Shown in pieces: positions 35,019-44,536 of a stretch of DNA of 64,000 bases (positions are counted from its first letter, which is position 1; each line of letters begins with the position of its first letter). The notes under the pieces were generated by a model that did not search any database, was not told the DNA's origin, and saw only the letters and a program-made list of their open reading frames with translations. Location: the NCBI RefSeq assembly GCF_024752025.1, contig NZ_JANTPU010000002.1:248001-312000 (forward strand), given 5' to 3'. The position numbers and the translations under genes were made by a program. This DNA comes from Pseudidiomarina sp. CB1 (GTDB taxonomy: Bacteria > Pseudomonadota > Gammaproteobacteria > Enterobacterales > Alteromonadaceae).

Positions 35019-38000
35019 ATGAGTGAACAAAGCGCAGGACTAATCGTTGCCCACAGCCATAAGTTAGAGGAACTGACTGATTTGGTTGTGGAGATGACAA
35101 GGATTGCTCCTCTCGCCCCGCTTGAGTCTGAATGTGTGTTGGTACAATCCAATGGTATTGCGCAGTGGCTGAAGCGTCACTGGGCCGAGTCTTTGGGTAT
35201 TGCCGCGATGGTCGATGTGACGCTGCCCGCGCGCTTTCAATGGCAAGCTTATCGCGCCGTGCTTGGGAATGACCTACCACGGCATTCGCCGTTCGATAAA
35301 GATCGCCTGACTTGGCGATTGTTGCGCTTACTTCCACTACACCTTGATAAGCCAGAGTTTGCTGCGTTAGCCAATTACATACGTGATGATACTGAGCAGC
35401 GTAAGCTTTATCAGCTCGCTGAGCGCTTAGCCGACCTGTACGATCAATATCAAATGTACCGCGCCGACTGGCTAGCGGACTGGGCTGCAGGAGGCAGCAT
35501 AGCAGCTGATAGCGATAATGCGTGGCAACCTTTGTTGTGGCAACTACTGCGCGAAGATATTGGCGCTCATGGCCTCAGTGATCGCGCTCAGTTGCATCAA
35601 CGTTTCATTGCCAAAGCGCAAACGCTATCGACTGACCAACGCCCTAAAGGCTTACCACCACGCGTGATCGTGTTCGGTATTTCGAGCCTTCCGCAACAAA
35701 TGATTGAGGTATTGAATGCCCTAGCCAACTGCTGTCAGGTCATCCTCTGTGTACATAACCCGAGTCAGCACTTTTGGATGGACAGTATTGAGGGGCGTGA
35801 TGTACTGCGTGAAATTAAGCGGAAACGCTTGCAGCGTAAGCCTGGACAGGCTGAACTCGATATTAATAATTTGCACACAGAAACTCACCCGTTACTCGCC
35901 TCGTGGGGTAAGCAGGGCGGTGATTATATTCGGATGCTCGATGCGTTTGACGGCACGCAAACGCAGCAGAGTCGGTTTCCTGAACTCAAGTTTGATTTGT
36001 TCGACGAGCCTGAAGCTCCGCGGTGTCGCTTAGCGCAACTGCAATCCGACATGCTGCATTTACGCAGCGTCAGCGAAGCGAAGCAGCTTTGGACTAAGTA
36101 TAAGGCAGATGATTCGTTTAAGTTTGTCAGTTGCCATAGTCCGCAACGCGAAGTTGAGGTGCTGCACGACAGGTTACTCGAGCTGTTTGTGGCCAATGAT
36201 GACCTAAAGCCAAGTGATATCATTGTTATGGTGCCTGACGTTGATCAGTATGCGCCGCATATTCAAGCGGTGTTTGGCCGCTATGCTGCCGATGATAAAC
36301 GACGTATTCCGTTTAGCATTGCTGACCAAGGCATGCGACAGCGTCATCCTATTTTATTGGCCCTTGAATACGCCTTGAAATTGAACGTTGAGCGCGCTAC
36401 TGCAAGCGATGTACTCGATTTATTGCAAGTTGCCGCTGTGCAACAGCGCTTTGCCCTTACCCCGACTGACGTTGAACAGCTTCAACGTTGGCTGCATGAG
36501 GCCGGCGTGCGCTGGGGCCTGCATGCTGAACACCGTGAGCAACTTGGATTACCACCTGCCGAAGGGCGACATAGTTGGTGGTTTGGCTTGCGCCGTATGT
36601 TGCTCGGGTATGCCGTAGGGCGTCCTGATCAATTGACCACCGCATGGTTAGACGATGAGCCGTACCCTGAAGTCGGCGGTCTTGCCGCGGCGAGCGTGGG
36701 CGGCTTACAGCAATTGATTCGTGTGCTTGATGAGGTTTTTCAGCTTACCTTACAACAGCTTACACCAGCACAGTGGGGGCTTGAACTGACGCAGGTCATG
36801 GAACAGCTGTTTCAGACCGATGACGATCAAGATGCTTGGGTGCTGACGCGACTGCAAACGCAATTGAACGCCTGGCTCGACGGTGTGAACACGGCTGAGT
36901 ATGACCAACCTATTGGGTTGGCCGTCGTATTGGAGAGTTGGCTCTCGAAGGTCGATGAACATCAGCTTACCCAGCGCTTTTTGGCCGGCAGTGTTAATTT
37001 CGCGACCTTAATGCCAATGCGAGCGATCCCCTTTAAAGGTGTGTTCTTGCTGGGCATGAATGATGGTGACTATCCGCGTCAGCGTAAGCCTTTTGATTTT
37101 GACTTGATGGCGCATGACCGTCGCCCCGGCGATCGTTCGCGCCGTGAAGATGACCGTTACCTGTTTTTAGAGGCATTGCTATCGGCCCGGCAGTGGCTGT
37201 ATCTGAGTTGGTGTGGGCGCAGTAGCAAGGACAATAGCGAACAGCCGCCGTCGGTGCTGGTGAGTCAATTACGCGATCACTTACAGCAGTTAGAGCAGAA
37301 GGCTCTCGTCGAAGAGCATTATCTACAACCGTTTAATCCTGCCTATTTTCAAGCGCAATTATCGCCGCATTTATTTACTTTTGCGCGTGAGTGGCATGCG
37401 CTCCACGCCGAGAGCGGTGCTGTAGCGGCAAGAAACCAGCCACCGTTGGCGCAATGGCTGCCTGCTGGGCCTGTGCAGTTGCGGCAGCTTAAAGGATTTC
37501 TCGAAGAACCTGCGCGCTGGTTCTTACAACAACGCTTCCAGTGTTACTTGCCTGAGGCGCGGGTTGAAAATCAAGATGATGAGCTGTTCCGCTTGGATGG
37601 CTTATCGCGCTGGCAGCTCCTCGATAGCTTACAGGAGCCTTTGCGTGATGCGCTGCGGTGCGATCAGACTGAGAATGAATGGTTGCAATACTTGCAGCAC
37701 CTTGTGCAACGCATGCAAGGCGAGGGAGCACTCGCTACAGGAGCTGCAGGCGTTACCCAGCAACAACAGGTGATTGAAGCTGGCTATAACATGTGGCACC
37801 AGGTACAAGACCTCGTTAGCGCTTACCCGTACGAAGTCGGTGCTTGCTCGCTAGCGTATGGTGCAGAGGCCACAGTGCAGGTTGAAGATGTGGTGCGTGG
37901 GGTGCGCACCAATGGTGCAGATGAGCGGGTGTACCTCAAGTTTTCAGCGTCGGACTTGCTCAATAAAAAGGGCGCGGTGCGTTTAGAAAAGCTACTCGAC

Positions 38001-38450
38001 AGCTGGCTTGAGCATCTCTTGCTAAACACTGAAGCGCCTTGCGCAACGTTCATAGTGTCTGCGGAACATCGCTTGCAGCTGCCGCCACTGGCAACTGAGC
38101 TTGCATGCGCATGGCTTGATAACATCTTGTGCCGCGCAACCGAAGCATTATGTGGGCCCTTGCCTCTGCACTTTGAATTGGTATTAGCTGGCTGGAACAA
38201 GCGTTTGACTAAAGGGGTCGCGAAATTCTTGGCTACTGAGGACTTTAATTTCATGAACGAAGATGCTCAGCGTCGTTATGATGAGTCTGATCCCTTTAGT
38301 TTTCAAACAGCGCTGCGCCTAAGTGCCCGCTACATCAGCCGTTTTTATCCAAGTTTCGCGGACATACCGGAACTCGAGGACCAGCTAAGGCTGGTAAGTG
38401 ACTTATATTTGCCATTGCTCGAGACGTTAGCTCAGGAGGAGCAAGCATGA
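35019..38450 (+). CDS. recC: Exodeoxyribonuclease V subunit gamma (RecC)
   Basis: Chi-recognising scaffold subunit of RecBCD. 1143 residues, close to E. coli RecC (1122). Recognisable RecC blocks include ECVLVQSNGIAQWLKRH near the N-terminus, LADLYDQYQMYRADWL, and GVFLLGMNDGDYPRQ with DRRPGDRSRREDDRYLFLEALL. Ribosome site AAGGAGAGG. Overlaps recB by 4 bases (ATGA). Unlike E. coli there is no ptrA between recC and recB. Confidence 0.97.
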   Translation: MSEQSAGLIVAHSHKLEELTDLVVEMTRIAPLAPLESECVLVQSNGIAQWLKRHWAESLGIAAMVDVTLPARFQWQAYRAVLGNDLPRHSPFDKDRLTWRLLRLLPLHLDKPEFAALANYIRDDTEQRKLYQLAERLADLYDQYQMYRADWLADWAAGGSIAADSDNAWQPLLWQLLREDIGAHGLSDRAQLHQRFIAKAQTLSTDQRPKGLPPRVIVFGISSLPQQMIEVLNALANCCQVILCVHNPSQHFWMDSIEGRDVLREIKRKRLQRKPGQAELDINNLHTETHPLLASWGKQGGDYIRMLDAFDGTQTQQSRFPELKFDLFDEPEAPRCRLAQLQSDMLHLRSVSEAKQLWTKYKADDSFKFVSCHSPQREVEVLHDRLLELFVANDDLKPSDIIVMVPDVDQYAPHIQAVFGRYAADDKRRIPFSIADQGMRQRHPILLALEYALKLNVERATASDVLDLLQVAAVQQRFALTPTDVEQLQRWLHEAGVRWGLHAEHREQLGLPPAEGRHSWWFGLRRMLLGYAVGRPDQLTTAWLDDEPYPEVGGLAAASVGGLQQLIRVLDEVFQLTLQQLTPAQWGLELTQVMEQLFQTDDDQDAWVLTRLQTQLNAWLDGVNTAEYDQPIGLAVVLESWLSKVDEHQLTQRFLAGSVNFATLMPMRAIPFKGVFLLGMNDGDYPRQRKPFDFDLMAHDRRPGDRSRREDDRYLFLEALLSARQWLYLSWCGRSSKDNSEQPPSVLVSQLRDHLQQLEQKALVEEHYLQPFNPAYFQAQLSPHLFTFAREWHALHAESGAVAARNQPPLAQWLPAGPVQLRQLKGFLEEPARWFLQQRFQCYLPEARVENQDDELFRLDGLSRWQLLDSLQEPLRDALRCDQTENEWLQYLQHLVQRMQGEGALATGAAGVTQQQQVIEAGYNMWHQVQDLVSAYPYEVGACSLAYGAEATVQVEDVVRGVRTNGADERVYLKFSASDLLNKKGAVRLEKLLDSWLEHLLLNTEAPCATFIVSAEHRLQLPPLATELACAWLDNILCRATEALCGPLPLHFELVLAGWNKRLTKGVAKFLATEDFNFMNEDAQRRYDESDPFSFQTALRLSARYISRFYPSFADIPELEDQLRLVSDLYLPLLETLAQEEQA

Positions 38451-41400
38451 GTGCAACAGCGCTAGATCCCTTAGCTTTTCCACTGCGCAACAGCCACTTG
38501 ATTGAGGCCAGTGCCGGTACCGGTAAAACCTATACAATTGCCGCGCTCTACTTGCGCTTGGTGCTGGGACACGACCCTGAAGACCAAGGGCAAATGAATG
38601 CGGGTGAGCGCATGAAGACGCCACCGGAAATCCTGGTGGTGACCTTTACTGATGCTGCCACCCAAGAACTGCGCGATCGAATTCGCGCACGCTTGACTGA
38701 AGCTGCTAGTTTTTTCCGTCAAGAATTAACGACCAAGGATGCGTTTTTGCTCGGCTTGCGCGCAGCCTATGCTGAAGAAAGTTGGCCGACGCAGGCGCGT
38801 ATTCTGGATTTAGCTGCGCAACAGATGGATGAGGCTGCGGTGTCGACCATTCATGGCTGGTGTAATCGCATGTTGAGTGAACATGCGTTTGCCAGTGGTA
38901 GCCTGTTTAGCCAGACTCTGAATACTGACAACAGTGAGCTTTGGCTGCGAGCGGCGCAGGACTACTGGCGGCATTTCGTGGCGAGTTTAAAAGACCATGA
39001 AGTCGAAAAATATGAGCTTCTCGTCGATGCGTTGTACTCGCCGGATAAACTACTTGAGCGTACGCGCGAACTACAGCAATTTGAAGGCGCCGGTGATGAC
39101 CTTGGTTTGTCGGCGTTGGATAACTATCTGGCGGCGCAGACGAAACTGCGTGAGCAGTGGCATGATGTGCGCGCATGGCAGACGGCGCTGGCTGACTTCG
39201 ATGAGCACTTCGTGGAACACTTTGGCAGTCAGGTTAAGGTTGATGGACGCAAACTGAAACTGGTTAACTTGCAGGACTGGTTGGCGAAGTTGCACGAGTG
39301 GGTCGATGAGCTCAGTGCTGCAGGCGAACGAGCGCCATTGCAGCCAAGTCTTACGGACGCTGCGGCTAAGCGCCTGACTCCCGAAGGCTTAGCGGAAGCG
39401 TGCAAGACTGAACTGAACGCGCAGCAACTCGCGTTGCCGCAGCGCTTAGCCGAGCTTGCCGCCGCAGTCGCAGCCCTGCCGAATCCGGACAACAGTATTT
39501 TGCGTCATGCGGGCCGCTGGCTGCAGCAACGTTTTCGCCAGTTGCAGCAGCAACGTGCTGAAATTGGCTTTAACGACATGCTCACTCGCTTGCGCGATGC
39601 CTTGCGCGCAGAAAATGGCGAGTTGCTTGCGGCGCAATTGCGCGCGCAATTTCCCATTGCCATGATTGACGAGTTCCAAGATACCGATCCTGTTCAATAC
39701 GAGATTTTTGACCGCGTTTATCGCGTCGCCGAAACGCCCGAAAATAATGGCCTGTTTCTTATTGGTGACCCAAAGCAGGCGATTTATTCATTCCGTAATG
39801 CCGATATTTTCACTTATTTGAAAGCGCGCCACGCAACCGCAGGACGGCATCATACGCTGGGCACAAACTTTCGCTCCACCCAAGCAATGGTGGCTAGCGT
39901 CAACGCTTTGTTCGAACAGGCTGAAGCCAGCCCCAAAGGCGCATTTAGGTTTAAGGCCGAAAATGGCGCAAATGACATGCCCTTTCTGCCGGTTGAGGCC
40001 AACGGTTTGACGCGTGAGTTAGTGGTTGGCGGAGCAGCGCAGAAGGCGCTAACTGTGCTCGATTACAGCGACCATAAGGTGAAAAAAAATGCTGAGGCTG
40101 ATCAGCTTTTGGCTGAAGCTTTTGCAGAAACCATCGTACAGCTGTTGAATGACCTTGAAACTGGGTTTCGGGACCTGAACACGGGTGAACTTACCCGCCT
40201 TGCACCGCGAGATATTGCGATACTAGTCGCGAGTGGCCCGCAGGCGCAAGTCATGCGCGCTGCATTACGCCGCCGTAAGCTACGTAGTGTTTATTTGTCG
40301 GAACGTGACTCGGTCTTTACTGGGCGGGTTGCTCAGGAACTGTACACCCTTTTGCATGCCTGCGCCTCTCCGCGCGATCCGCGGCGTTTGCGCAGTGTGT
40401 TGGGCTGCGAACTTTTAGGCATGCAGTTGGCTGAAATCGATGCGATTAACACCAATGAATTGCAGTGGGACGCCTTTGCCGTGCAGTTTGTCGAGTTCAA
40501 CGAGATCTGGTTAAAACAAGGCGTATTGCCGATGGTGCAACATGTTCTGCATGAATTTGCCATTCCGCAACGACTGCTGGCCTTGCCCAACGGCGAGCGC
40601 GAGTTGACGGATATTTTGCACCTTGCCGAGCTGTTGCAGCAGCATGCACAGCAAGTAGAAGGCACGCATGGCTTACTGCGCTTTTTAGCCGAGCATATTG
40701 CCAAAACTCAGGAGCAAGGCAGCAGCGTCGACGCTGCCGAACAGCAGGTGCGCCTAGAAAGTGACGCGGAGCTTATTCAAGTGGTGACGATTCACAAATC
40801 GAAGGGGCTGCAGTATCCGCTGGTGTTTTTACCCTTCGTGAGTAGTACACGCGATGCAAGCCACATGAAATTCCCGCAGCGCTACCACAATGAACAAGGT
40901 GAACTATCGCTCTGCTTCGATAAAGAGGATGAGTCGGGCAAAGCCCAGGTGGTTGAAGAGGCCTTTGCCGAAGAAATCCGTAAGCTTTATGTCGCTGTCA
41001 CGCGGGCGCAATATGCAACTTATGTGGGCGTCGCGGGTTACAAGACACTGCCGCAAACAGCGTGGCATTATTTGTTTGCGGCCAATGCTGAGGCGCAAGA
41101 CTCGGTGCGTTATCAAGTCGATGGCTACAGTACCTCATATACCCCCACGTTGGACGGCGAGCCGACGCTCTATCAAGCACCACAGCTCAATGACCAAGAG
41201 TTTAGCGTACGCCGTTTACCAGAGGGCTTCGGTTTTGCCTCATGGTGGATGGCCAGTTACAGTGCGCTGCGTTACGGCGAATGGTTAACAGTCGATGACG
41301 CTGATGCCGAGAATTTACAAGAGGGTTTGCACGATGTCGCGCCTGATGTGCCCGCACAACCGCAACTTGGAACTATTCACAGTTTTACCCGTGGTGCCGA

Positions 41401-42109
41401 CGCCGGGACCTTTTTACATAACTTATTAGAAGCTGCGGCCGATGAGGGCTTTGCCGATTTAGCGGCGCAACCAACGCAATGCCAGCAGTGGCTTGCCGAG
41501 CAGCTACGGCACTTAACCGATGAAAGCGAGCAGCAAAGCCTACAACAGTGGTTGCCTGCGTATTTGACCACAGCGTTTCCGCTTGGCGATGACGTGCCTC
41601 CTGTGCAGTTGGCGGATCTTCAGCAGTACCAAGCAGAACCCGAGTTTTGGTTCCCTACACAGCATGTACAAGCCACGGACATTGACCATTTGGTTTGCCA
41701 CTATGTGTTGCCGAAGCGCTCTCGCCCCAAATTACTTGAGCGTACCCTCAACGGTATGCTGAAGGGCTTTATTGACCTTGTTTTTGAATGGCAGGGCAAA
41801 TATTACGTGGCAGATTACAAGTCGAATTACCTCGGGGCGGATGCGACGGCATACAGCGAAGAGGCGATGGAACATAAGATTTTGGAAAGTCGTTATGATT
41901 TGCAGTTTGTCATCTATACCCTCGCGTTGCATAAGCTGCTCAAAGCGCGCTTAGGAGATACTTATGACTACGATAAGCATGTAGGCGGCAGCGTTTATTT
42001 GTTTTTGCGAGGTTATGAAGCCGAGAGCGCGGGCGCTTATTTTCATCGACCAGCACGTGCGTTGATTGAACAGCTAGAACAGTGCTTTGCAGGCAAGGAG
42101 GCAGTATGA
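38447..42109 (+). CDS. recB: Exodeoxyribonuclease V subunit beta (RecB)
   Basis: 3'-5' helicase and nuclease subunit of RecBCD, 1220 residues. Walker A ASAGTGKT (21-28), motif II IDEFQDTDPVQYEIF, motif VI KLYVAVTRAQ, and the C-terminal nuclease signature GFIDLVFEW...VADYKSN (about 1107-1125) with its metal-binding aspartates and lysine are all intact. Preceded by AGGAGG inside recC. ATGA overlaps at both ends couple it to recC and recD. Confidence 0.97.
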   Translation: MSATALDPLAFPLRNSHLIEASAGTGKTYTIAALYLRLVLGHDPEDQGQMNAGERMKTPPEILVVTFTDAATQELRDRIRARLTEAASFFRQELTTKDAFLLGLRAAYAEESWPTQARILDLAAQQMDEAAVSTIHGWCNRMLSEHAFASGSLFSQTLNTDNSELWLRAAQDYWRHFVASLKDHEVEKYELLVDALYSPDKLLERTRELQQFEGAGDDLGLSALDNYLAAQTKLREQWHDVRAWQTALADFDEHFVEHFGSQVKVDGRKLKLVNLQDWLAKLHEWVDELSAAGERAPLQPSLTDAAAKRLTPEGLAEACKTELNAQQLALPQRLAELAAAVAALPNPDNSILRHAGRWLQQRFRQLQQQRAEIGFNDMLTRLRDALRAENGELLAAQLRAQFPIAMIDEFQDTDPVQYEIFDRVYRVAETPENNGLFLIGDPKQAIYSFRNADIFTYLKARHATAGRHHTLGTNFRSTQAMVASVNALFEQAEASPKGAFRFKAENGANDMPFLPVEANGLTRELVVGGAAQKALTVLDYSDHKVKKNAEADQLLAEAFAETIVQLLNDLETGFRDLNTGELTRLAPRDIAILVASGPQAQVMRAALRRRKLRSVYLSERDSVFTGRVAQELYTLLHACASPRDPRRLRSVLGCELLGMQLAEIDAINTNELQWDAFAVQFVEFNEIWLKQGVLPMVQHVLHEFAIPQRLLALPNGERELTDILHLAELLQQHAQQVEGTHGLLRFLAEHIAKTQEQGSSVDAAEQQVRLESDAELIQVVTIHKSKGLQYPLVFLPFVSSTRDASHMKFPQRYHNEQGELSLCFDKEDESGKAQVVEEAFAEEIRKLYVAVTRAQYATYVGVAGYKTLPQTAWHYLFAANAEAQDSVRYQVDGYSTSYTPTLDGEPTLYQAPQLNDQEFSVRRLPEGFGFASWWMASYSALRYGEWLTVDDADAENLQEGLHDVAPDVPAQPQLGTIHSFTRGADAGTFLHNLLEAAADEGFADLAAQPTQCQQWLAEQLRHLTDESEQQSLQQWLPAYLTTAFPLGDDVPPVQLADLQQYQAEPEFWFPTQHVQATDIDHLVCHYVLPKRSRPKLLERTLNGMLKGFIDLVFEWQGKYYVADYKSNYLGADATAYSEEAMEHKILESRYDLQFVIYTLALHKLLKARLGDTYDYDKHVGGSVYLFLRGYEAESAGAYFHRPARALIEQLEQCFAGKEAV

Positions 42110-44031
42110 AGCCGATCAACATTTTGCGGACGTGGTATGAGCATGGATGGTTGCGCGCAGTGGACTTGAGCTTAGCTGACTATCTGTTAGATAAGCTTGG
42201 CGACGACGCCGAGAGTGTGGCGTTTTTAGCCGCGCTGACGAGCCATCAGCTGGGTCATGGGCATCCTTGCTTAGATCTCAAGCGGCTCAGTGAAGATGCC
42301 GATACAGTGTTACAGTTACCGCCGGAACATGCATCGTTTGAAAGCAAGCACGCGTGCTTAACCGCCGCGCAAGCTTTAGCGCAATTACCTAATGACTGGC
42401 TAACGCTGTTGCAAGACTCTTTGGCGGTGAATCAAGCGAACTCGCCTTTGGTGTTGGCGAATAAGCAACGGCTCTACCTGCGTCGCTATTACAACTATGA
42501 ACAGGCGATTAAAAGCGACCTTGCCCAGCGTTGTGAGCAACAAGACGAGATCGATGTAAGTCAGCTGCGCGAGACACTCAATGCCTTATTTGGAGCCAGT
42601 GAACAATTGAGCTGGCAGCGCCTTGCTTGCGCAATGGCAGTACGTAGTGGGTTCACGATTATTACCGGAGGCCCAGGCACTGGTAAAACCTACACTGTGG
42701 TGCGCTTATTGGCGACCCTCCAGCGACATCGCACTGGGTCGACACCACTACGTATCCGCCTCGCTGCACCAACAGGAAAGGCGGCAGCACGAATGACCAG
42801 CTCTATTGAAGGGGAACTTGGCAATTTACCTAAGCAATTCCGTGCGACGCTCGAAAGCACCATGGCCAATCGCCAGGCGGTCACCTTGCATCGCTTGCTG
42901 GGCAGTCAAAGCCATAGTCGCGAATTCAAGCACAACAGCCGCAATCCGCTGTTAGCCGACGTGGTGATTGTCGATGAAGCATCCATGGTGGATATCGAAA
43001 TGATGGCGGCATTAACGTCTGCGCTTGCTGCTGAAACGCGCTTGATTCTGTTGGGCGATAAAGACCAATTGGCCTCGGTTGAGGCCGGTGCGGTGTTGGG
43101 TCAATTATGTGAGCAAGCTGAGCACGGGCATTATGCGCCAGAGCTGGCCGAATGGCTGGCCGATAGTCATGGTTTAACTGAGTTACCGCAAACCTATGCG
43201 GATAAACAAGGCGCATCGTCTTGGCCTTACTTGCAGCATACGGTCATGCTCCACGAAAGCCGTCGATTTAATGCCGAGCAGGGGATTGGTAAATTAGCGC
43301 ACGAGGTCAATACGCAACAGACGCAATGGCTTGCACGTTGGTTACAAGATGCGCAAAGCATAGCGGCGGAAAACCCAGCGTTCAACAATATTCACACGCT
43401 GGAGATCTCGAGTGTCGGCCACAAAGCGTTACGCCAATTGGTACAAGAAGGCTACCAACCGCTGCTGGACTTGCTGCAGCAAGAGTCGGGAAACGATATA
43501 GAACAATGGGGCGAGCGCTTACTTGAAGAACTTGAGCGCTTTCAGCTGTTGGCGGCGGTGCGTAGCGGTGACTGGGGCGTCGAAAACCTTAATAAAACAA
43601 TCACCCACTGGCTGTTCGGTGAACAGGTTAGTGCCGACAAATGGTTTGTTGGGCGCCCAGTGATGATCACCCAAAACGATTACAGCGTAGACTTACGCAA
43701 TGGTGATATCGGTCTTGCCGTGCGAACTGCGGCGGACGAACCGATAAGGGTGCTGTTCCGCGGTGCTGCTGGTGAGTTACGCTGGTTACTACCCTCACGC
43801 TTGGCGCATGTTGAAACAGCTTTTGCCATGACCATTCATAAATCACAAGGATCGGAATTTAACCATACCGTCGTGGTGATGCCCGATCATGACTCGCCAA
43901 TTCTCACCAAAGAGCTACTCTATACCGGTATCACCCGCGCGAGTGAGCACTGTACCTTGGTGTTTAAACAACAAGAACTCGTGTTGCGGGCAACTGAGCG
44001 GCGTATTCAACGAAGTGGTGGCTTAACATGA
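42106..44031 (+). CDS. recD: Exodeoxyribonuclease V subunit alpha (RecD)
   Basis: 5'-3' helicase subunit of RecBCD, 641 residues. Walker A GGPGTGKT at about 188-195, motif II VIVDEASMVD, and the C-terminal AMTIHKSQGSEF and LYTGITRASE blocks are present. The frame is open to 42082 within recB, but the ATG at 42106, with AAGGAGG before it and an ATGA overlap, is clearly the start. Its stop overlaps the arfB start. Confidence 0.97.
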   Translation: MKPINILRTWYEHGWLRAVDLSLADYLLDKLGDDAESVAFLAALTSHQLGHGHPCLDLKRLSEDADTVLQLPPEHASFESKHACLTAAQALAQLPNDWLTLLQDSLAVNQANSPLVLANKQRLYLRRYYNYEQAIKSDLAQRCEQQDEIDVSQLRETLNALFGASEQLSWQRLACAMAVRSGFTIITGGPGTGKTYTVVRLLATLQRHRTGSTPLRIRLAAPTGKAAARMTSSIEGELGNLPKQFRATLESTMANRQAVTLHRLLGSQSHSREFKHNSRNPLLADVVIVDEASMVDIEMMAALTSALAAETRLILLGDKDQLASVEAGAVLGQLCEQAEHGHYAPELAEWLADSHGLTELPQTYADKQGASSWPYLQHTVMLHESRRFNAEQGIGKLAHEVNTQQTQWLARWLQDAQSIAAENPAFNNIHTLEISSVGHKALRQLVQEGYQPLLDLLQQESGNDIEQWGERLLEELERFQLLAAVRSGDWGVENLNKTITHWLFGEQVSADKWFVGRPVMITQNDYSVDLRNGDIGLAVRTAADEPIRVLFRGAAGELRWLLPSRLAHVETAFAMTIHKSQGSEFNHTVVVMPDHDSPILTKELLYTGITRASEHCTLVFKQQELVLRATERRIQRSGGLT

Positions 44032-44447
44032 GTGCTATTCAAGTATCGCAGCGGGTTAGCATCCCTGAACATGAAGTTGAGTGGCAATTTATTCGCTCGA
44101 GCGGCGCGGGCGGGCAGAATGTGAACAAAGTCGCGACAGCTGCACAGTTGATCTTCGATATTCAGGCCTCTTCACTGCCTGATTTTTATAAACAGCGTTT
44201 ACTGGCGAAAAGTGATCACCGCATTACGCCGAGTGGCAAGATCATCATTAAGTCGCAAGCAACTCGCAGTCAGGCACAGAACCGAGAATTGGCACTCGCA
44301 CAATTCATTGAATTAGTTGCCAGTGTGAACCGCGTGCAAAAGAAGCGCATACCTACCAAACCCAGTAAAGCTAGTAAAAAGCGCCGTATCGAGAAAAAGA
44401 AAAAACGTAGTGACGTCAAGTCCATGCGACAGAAGCCATTGGTCTAA
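44028..44447 (+). CDS. arfB: Alternative ribosome-rescue peptidyl-tRNA hydrolase ArfB
   Basis: Releases peptides from ribosomes stalled without a stop codon. The catalytic GGQ lies in SSGAGGQNVNKV, and the long Lys/Arg-rich C-terminal tail (about 108-139), needed to enter the mRNA channel, is present. 139 residues, as E. coli YaeJ. It overlaps recD by 4 bases (ATGA), so it is the fourth gene of the recCBD operon, an unusual partner. Confidence 0.95.
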   Translation: MSAIQVSQRVSIPEHEVEWQFIRSSGAGGQNVNKVATAAQLIFDIQASSLPDFYKQRLLAKSDHRITPSGKIIIKSQATRSQAQNRELALAQFIELVASVNRVQKKRIPTKPSKASKKRRIEKKKKRSDVKSMRQKPLV

Positions 44448-44536
44448 ACCGACTTGCGAGCTTGCCATTGACCAACCATACTGCTTTGATAACAAATTGC
44501 TAAACCAACAATAACAACTTAAAGCAGGTATTTATT

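Noticed and set aside
37823-38254. 143-residue antisense frame in recC
   Set aside because: Lies within recC coding sequence, low-complexity Ser/Lys translation, no support.
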